Below are positions 61,128 to 64,000 of a DNA stretch of 64,000 nucleotides, one piece after another. The first letter of the stretch is position 1; every line of letters starts with the position of its first letter. The stretch spans positions 62,001 through 126,000 of the forward strand of contig JAYSGB010000005.1 of the NCBI GenBank assembly GCA_041913045.1, written 5' to 3'. The stretch comes from CAMLOF01 sp041913045. GTDB taxonomy: Bacteria > Pseudomonadota > Gammaproteobacteria > Burkholderiales > Burkholderiaceae_C. Under the pieces are notes generated by a model. That model was not told the DNA's origin and searched no databases. It saw only the letters and a list, made by a program, of their open reading frames with translations. A program made the translations under genes and the position numbers.

Positions 61128-61973
61128 GATATGGGCCTCAAAATAAAGTTTCTGAAGCGCAGCCAAACGCATCCGGGCGCTTGACTGCACGGTCTTTTTT
61201 CTGCAAAGAGTGGAGGATCAACGGCAACTCTCGCCTAGCTGTCGCACTAGACGGATTGTTGATCGTCAGCATCGGAAGTGATCTAGGCTGGAATCTACTT
61301 TGACGCCAAGAATGTTGTCTGTTGCGTTGCTCGCTAATGAGCAAAAATGCTCATCACGACTTACGATCAACAAGGCTTTCGACATCTGTAGAGACAGAGG
61401 CTAAGTTGGTCATTGGCCTAGTAATGACGCAACGCATAGCGTGCTCTACAGAAAGATCAAACGAGGTTGATCTGTTGTCTCAGTCGAGAATCAATGATTT
61501 GCAGACAGTCATCGCCATCTCGACAGTTCAAGCATACCTTAGCCGAACGCACATTTCAACAGCCCGCTTGGGTTGTCGCTTCCAAGTGGATGGGGCGGTC
61601 TAAGCAGAATAGCTTCTGTACGTCGATTTTTATCAATATTGAACTAATCTGGATTGAGCTAGACTTAGGTGTCTGTGCGAAGACAGTTAGTTACGTGGAC
61701 GCATGTTGTTGCGCATAGGCAACACTTTTGGGTTGGTAACCCTCGATCCTGAGAGTCAGCATTTCCTCTTTGCCAAGTAGGCATTCAAATCAGACAAAGC
61801 CTCCTCTGACTTTCGGGTGATTGCTGGAGAGTCACCAGAACTCCTGAGTTTGAATTTGATTCAGAATGAAGTAGCCGGGGAACAAGCCGGGGAACAAAAA
61901 AATAACTGAAGTCGGAAAAATCAATGATTACAAGGCTCTATGCCTTTCCTTCAGTAGACCCCAGCCCATAGCC
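61128..61973. other. Right-end control region of the island
   Basis: 846 bp without a convincing gene (a 93-residue frame at 61322-61603 has no recognisable features). It should hold the alpA promoter, the right arm repeats at 61876-61895 and the right attachment junction. CCCCAGC followed by CCATA at 61959-61970 weakly resembles the ssrA 3' end. Confidence 0.45.
61876..61895. repeat. Right-end CGGGGAAC repeat pair, putative integrase arm site
   Basis: CGGGGAAC at 61876-61883 and 61888-61895, same orientation and same 12-bp period as the pair at 32868-32887; across the shared 20-bp span only two positions differ. Confidence 0.55.
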
Positions 61974-62014
61974 AAAAAGCCGCCGAGGGCCAAAACCCTC
62001 GGCGGCTTTTTTTT
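61974..62014. terminator. Strong bidirectional terminator beside the TRAP gene
   Basis: A 16-bp perfect stem including AGCCGCCGAGGG / CCCTCGGCGGCT, flanked by A5 and T8, with a CCAAAA loop. It ends leftward transcription from the TRAP gene and shields the island border. Confidence 0.93.
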
Positions 62015-62015
62015 A

Positions 62016-63098
62016 TCAGAGCTTGACTGCGCTGATGTAGCTGTCGTAGCGCCACTCGGAGAAGCGGCTCCACAGGATCTGGTCGCGCTGGAATGCACGC
62101 ATGTCCTGGTGGATCTTCTTGAAGGTGGGGGACTTGGCTTCGTGCTCGGCAAAAACCTGCATGGAGGCCTTGAAGCCAGCGTCCATGAGTTCTTTCGAGA
62201 AGGCCTTGAGCTTGGTGCCAGCAGACACCAGTCGCTTGAGGGCAACGGGGTTCTGGGCGTCGTACTTGGACGTCATGTCACGTGCGGCGACCGCACCCGC
62301 AGCACGCACGATGGCCTTGTTCTCTGCGGACAGAGCGTCGTAGGCCTTCTTGTTGATGAAGAATTCCAGCTCGGCGCCACCTTCCCACCAGCCGGGGTAG
62401 TAGTAGAACGGCGCAACCTTGTTGAAACCGAGTTTTTCGTCGTCAAACGGGCCAACGAATTCGGTGGCGTCCAGGGTGCCTTTTTCAAGTGCCTGGTACA
62501 CCTCGCCAGCGGGCATGTTCTGCGCCACCACGCCCAGCTTGGCCATGGCTTCACCGAACAGGCCACCGCCCAAGCGCATCTTCAGGCCCTTGAGGTCGGC
62601 AACGGTCTTGATTTCCTTGCGGTACCAGCCACCCATTTGTGTGCCGGTGTTGCCTGAGCTCATGGAAACGATGTTGTACTGGCCGTAGAACTCGTCCAGC
62701 AGCTTGCGGCCGTTGCCGTGCTCCATCCAGGCGTCCATGTGGCGGGCGGTCAGGCCGAAGGGTACGGCGCAGCCAAAAGCGAACACGGGGTCTTTGCCGG
62801 TGAAGTAGTAAGGCGCCGTCTGTGCCATTTCAACGGCATTGTTCTGCAGTGCGTCCACCACACCGAAGGCGGGCACCAGATCGCCTGCCGCATGTACGGA
62901 AACTTCAAACTTGCCACCAGACAGTGCTTTCACCGTTTCGGAGAATTTCTCTGCAGCACCGAAAATGGTGGGCAGAGATTTAGGGAAGCTGGAAGCCAGG
63001 CGCCAACGCACAGCGGCTTGTGCGTGGACGGCCGGGGCGGCACCTGCGGCCAGGATGCCAGCAACGCCAGCGTTCTTGATCAGGGAACGGCGATCCAT
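62016..63098 (-). CDS. TRAP transporter substrate-binding protein (DctP family, TakP-like)
   Basis: 360 residues from ATG 63098. The N-terminus MDRRSLIKNAGVAGILAAG with RR-S-L-I-K and the AVHAQA cleavage site suggests Tat export. The mature protein resembles the 2-oxoacid-binding TakP: SSFPKSLPTIFGAAEKFSE, GGWYRKEI, MRLGGGLFGEAMAKLG and GPFDDEKLGFNKVAPFYYYPGWWEGG. It would capture 2-oxo acids for a TRAP permease, but no dctQM genes are in the window. AAGGAG precedes the start; a strong terminator follows. Orphan binding proteins of this kind are frequent in Comamonadaceae. Confidence 0.9.
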   Translation of the reverse strand: MDRRSLIKNAGVAGILAAGAAPAVHAQAAVRWRLASSFPKSLPTIFGAAEKFSETVKALSGGKFEVSVHAAGDLVPAFGVVDALQNNAVEMAQTAPYYFTGKDPVFAFGCAVPFGLTARHMDAWMEHGNGRKLLDEFYGQYNIVSMSSGNTGTQMGGWYRKEIKTVADLKGLKMRLGGGLFGEAMAKLGVVAQNMPAGEVYQALEKGTLDATEFVGPFDDEKLGFNKVAPFYYYPGWWEGGAELEFFINKKAYDALSAENKAIVRAAGAVAARDMTSKYDAQNPVALKRLVSAGTKLKAFSKELMDAGFKASMQVFAEHEAKSPTFKKIHQDMRAFQRDQILWSRFSEWRYDSYISAVKL

Positions 63099-63230
63099 TC
63101 GGTCAGTACTCCTTGGTATGTTGAGTTTGAAAAACGTGAGATATGCCACCATACCAGATCGGGTAAACCCTAGTGGTGACCGATGTGACAGGGGGCAGGC
63201 AAGCCAGTATGGCGGGGAAAGGGAAACATC

Positions 63231-63770
63231 ATGAGTGTACGTAGTATTTTGAAGATGGGTGATCCTCGCCTTTTGCGGATTGCGCGACGTGTCGAGGTAT
63301 TTGATACGCCTGAACTGCATGCCTTGTTGAAGGACATGGAGGACACGATGGCTGCTGCCAGTGGAGCAGGGCTTGCGGCCCCCCAGATTGGTGAGGACGT
63401 TCAAGTGGTGATATTCGGGACGGGCATGCCGAATCCTCGTTATCCCCAGGCGCCGGTCGTGCCGCGCACCGTGCTTGTCAACCCGGTCGTGGAGCCTCTT
63501 GGCGACGCCATGGAGAGTGACTGGGAGGGGTGTCTTTCGGTGCCAGGGCTGCGCGGCTGGGTTCCGCGATACCAGCGCGTGCGGTACAGCGGGTTCGACG
63601 AACTGGGCCGCCCCATTGAACGCGAGGTTGACGGTTTCCACGCCAGGGTGGTGCAGCACGAATGCGACCACCTCATCGGGCGTCTTTACCCCACGCGCAT
63701 GACCGACTTCACGCGGTTCGGGTTCACCGAGGTGCTCTTCCCTGGGCTGCTTGGCTCGGAGGATGATTGA
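63231..63770 (+). CDS. def: Peptide deformylase
   Basis: 179 residues. The three PDF motifs are present: GAGLAAPQIG, EGCLSVPG and QHECDHLIG, giving one Cys and two His metal ligands with the catalytic Glu. The enzyme removes the formyl group from nascent proteins. In many Burkholderiales this is the second copy, def2, lying away from the fmt gene; no fmt is adjacent here. It is divergent from the TRAP gene. Confidence 0.95.
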   Translation: MSVRSILKMGDPRLLRIARRVEVFDTPELHALLKDMEDTMAAASGAGLAAPQIGEDVQVVIFGTGMPNPRYPQAPVVPRTVLVNPVVEPLGDAMESDWEGCLSVPGLRGWVPRYQRVRYSGFDELGRPIEREVDGFHARVVQHECDHLIGRLYPTRMTDFTRFGFTEVLFPGLLGSEDD

Positions 63771-63829
63771 GTTTGGAAATCATTTTCAGCTTATTGATTG
63801 ATGTAAACACTAATAAGCAAATATTTGTC

Positions 63830-63857
63830 TTGAAAGAAAATAGCAAAAGTCTAAAAT
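63830..63857 (+). promoter_or_regulatory. Candidate promoter of the right-edge gene
   Basis: TTGAAA (63830-63835) and TAAAAT (63852-63857), 16 bp apart, lie in an AT-rich stretch about 45 bp before the next ATG. Confidence 0.45.
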
Positions 63858-63903
63858 CCGCCTGATTTCTTGGTGACAGTTCATCATGCTCTACGGAGAA
63901 AGT

Positions 63904-64000
63904 ATGGCGGTCCAAGCTCAGCTCGACGAACCCCGGTGGCCTGAAGTGGATGATTACGTTGCGACCGTCCGCAAAGGGGATGGCAGCCGTTACATGAGCG
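63904..64000 (+). CDS. Start of an unidentified gene (partial)
   Basis: The frame from ATG 63904 stays open for 32 residues to the window edge (MAVQAQLDEPRWPEVDDY, continuing VATVRKGDGSRYMS). A GGAG lies 10 nt upstream and a promoter-like pair before that. Too little is present to name a family. Confidence 0.5.
   Translation, partial: MAVQAQLDEPRWPEVDDYVATVRKGDGSRYMS

Larger units (their letters stand above)
32754..61973. mobile_element. Integrated island at ssrA (CP4-57-like, with defence cargo)
   Basis: Bounded on the left by ssrA followed by a P4-type integrase, and on the right by the terminator of a chromosome-like TRAP gene. Core genes (integrase, AlpA, YfjI-like, YfjJ-like) are those of the E. 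coli ssrA element CP4-57, though here alpA lies at the end far from the integrase. Matching CGGGGAAC repeat pairs lie at 32868-32887 and 61876-61895. No capsid, tail, relaxase or conjugation genes were seen. An exact copy of the ssrA 3' end was not found at the right border, so that end is approximate. Confidence 0.75.

Noticed and set aside
61322..61603. 93-residue ORF upstream of alpA
   Set aside because: No recognisable motif or ribosome binding site, and it lies in the expected control and attachment region.
32754..61973. Complete prophage
   Set aside because: Integrase and AlpA are phage-related, but no terminase, portal, capsid, tail or lysis gene was recognised, so a satellite-like island fits better.
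1..64000. CRISPR array or cas genes
   Set aside because: No regularly spaced repeat series and no Cas protein motifs were seen.

Overview
The window comes from a high-GC betaproteobacterium, most likely of the Comamonadaceae (Burkholderiales). The evidence is gene order: a gyrA-serC-pheA-tyrA-aroA/cmk-rpsA-ihfB-lapA-lapB block, an rpsP-rimM-trmD-rplS operon, a barrel-less OmpA-like protein with an Ala/Pro linker, and a tmRNA encoding the tag ANDERFALAA. This is inference; no 16S rRNA lies in the window.

Bases 1-32,753 are chromosomal core. They hold the end of pheT with ihfA; a DMT exporter and an alkyl-DNA repair protein; phosphomannomutase and a lipopolysaccharide cluster (three glycosyltransferases, waaA, an AT-richer FkbM methyltransferase, an O-antigen-ligase-like polymerase and a short NGN-only RfaH-like protein); a pcm-rhodanese-tolC operon; a TetR/msrA pair; an AEC transporter; the S16/L19 operon; the long gyrA-to-lapB operon read leftward with an AroA-Cmk fusion; ompA-like, ubiG, gph and ssrA.

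Bases about 32,754 to 61,970 are an integrated island. A P4-type tyrosine integrase sits directly behind ssrA. The opposite end carries alpA, a small gene, a yfjI-like DUF3987 gene and two yfjJ/inovirus-Gp2-like genes, which is the CP4-57 module at the CP4-57 attachment gene. Matching pairs of CGGGGAAC repeats with the same 12-bp period lie near both ends. The left third has a rightward module (zinc-ribbon protein, DUF932, YqaJ nuclease, Gp3-like/metal-binding protein), an XRE regulator, a lipoprotein, a membrane protein, an IS66 element and ynfA. The right part is all leftward and is anti-phage cargo: a Gabija-like gajA-gajB pair preceded by an unknown membrane/SH3-like protein, and a four-gene operon, cytosine methyltransferase - DUF262 - Z1 ATPase - PD-(D/E)XK nuclease, in which every junction is a 4-nt stop/start overlap. 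That operon, with a DUF262 protein where related systems carry a MORC/HATPase protein, is the most interesting locus here.

From about 61,974 chromosome-like sequence resumes: a strong terminator, a TRAP substrate-binding protein, peptide deformylase and the start of an unidentified gene.
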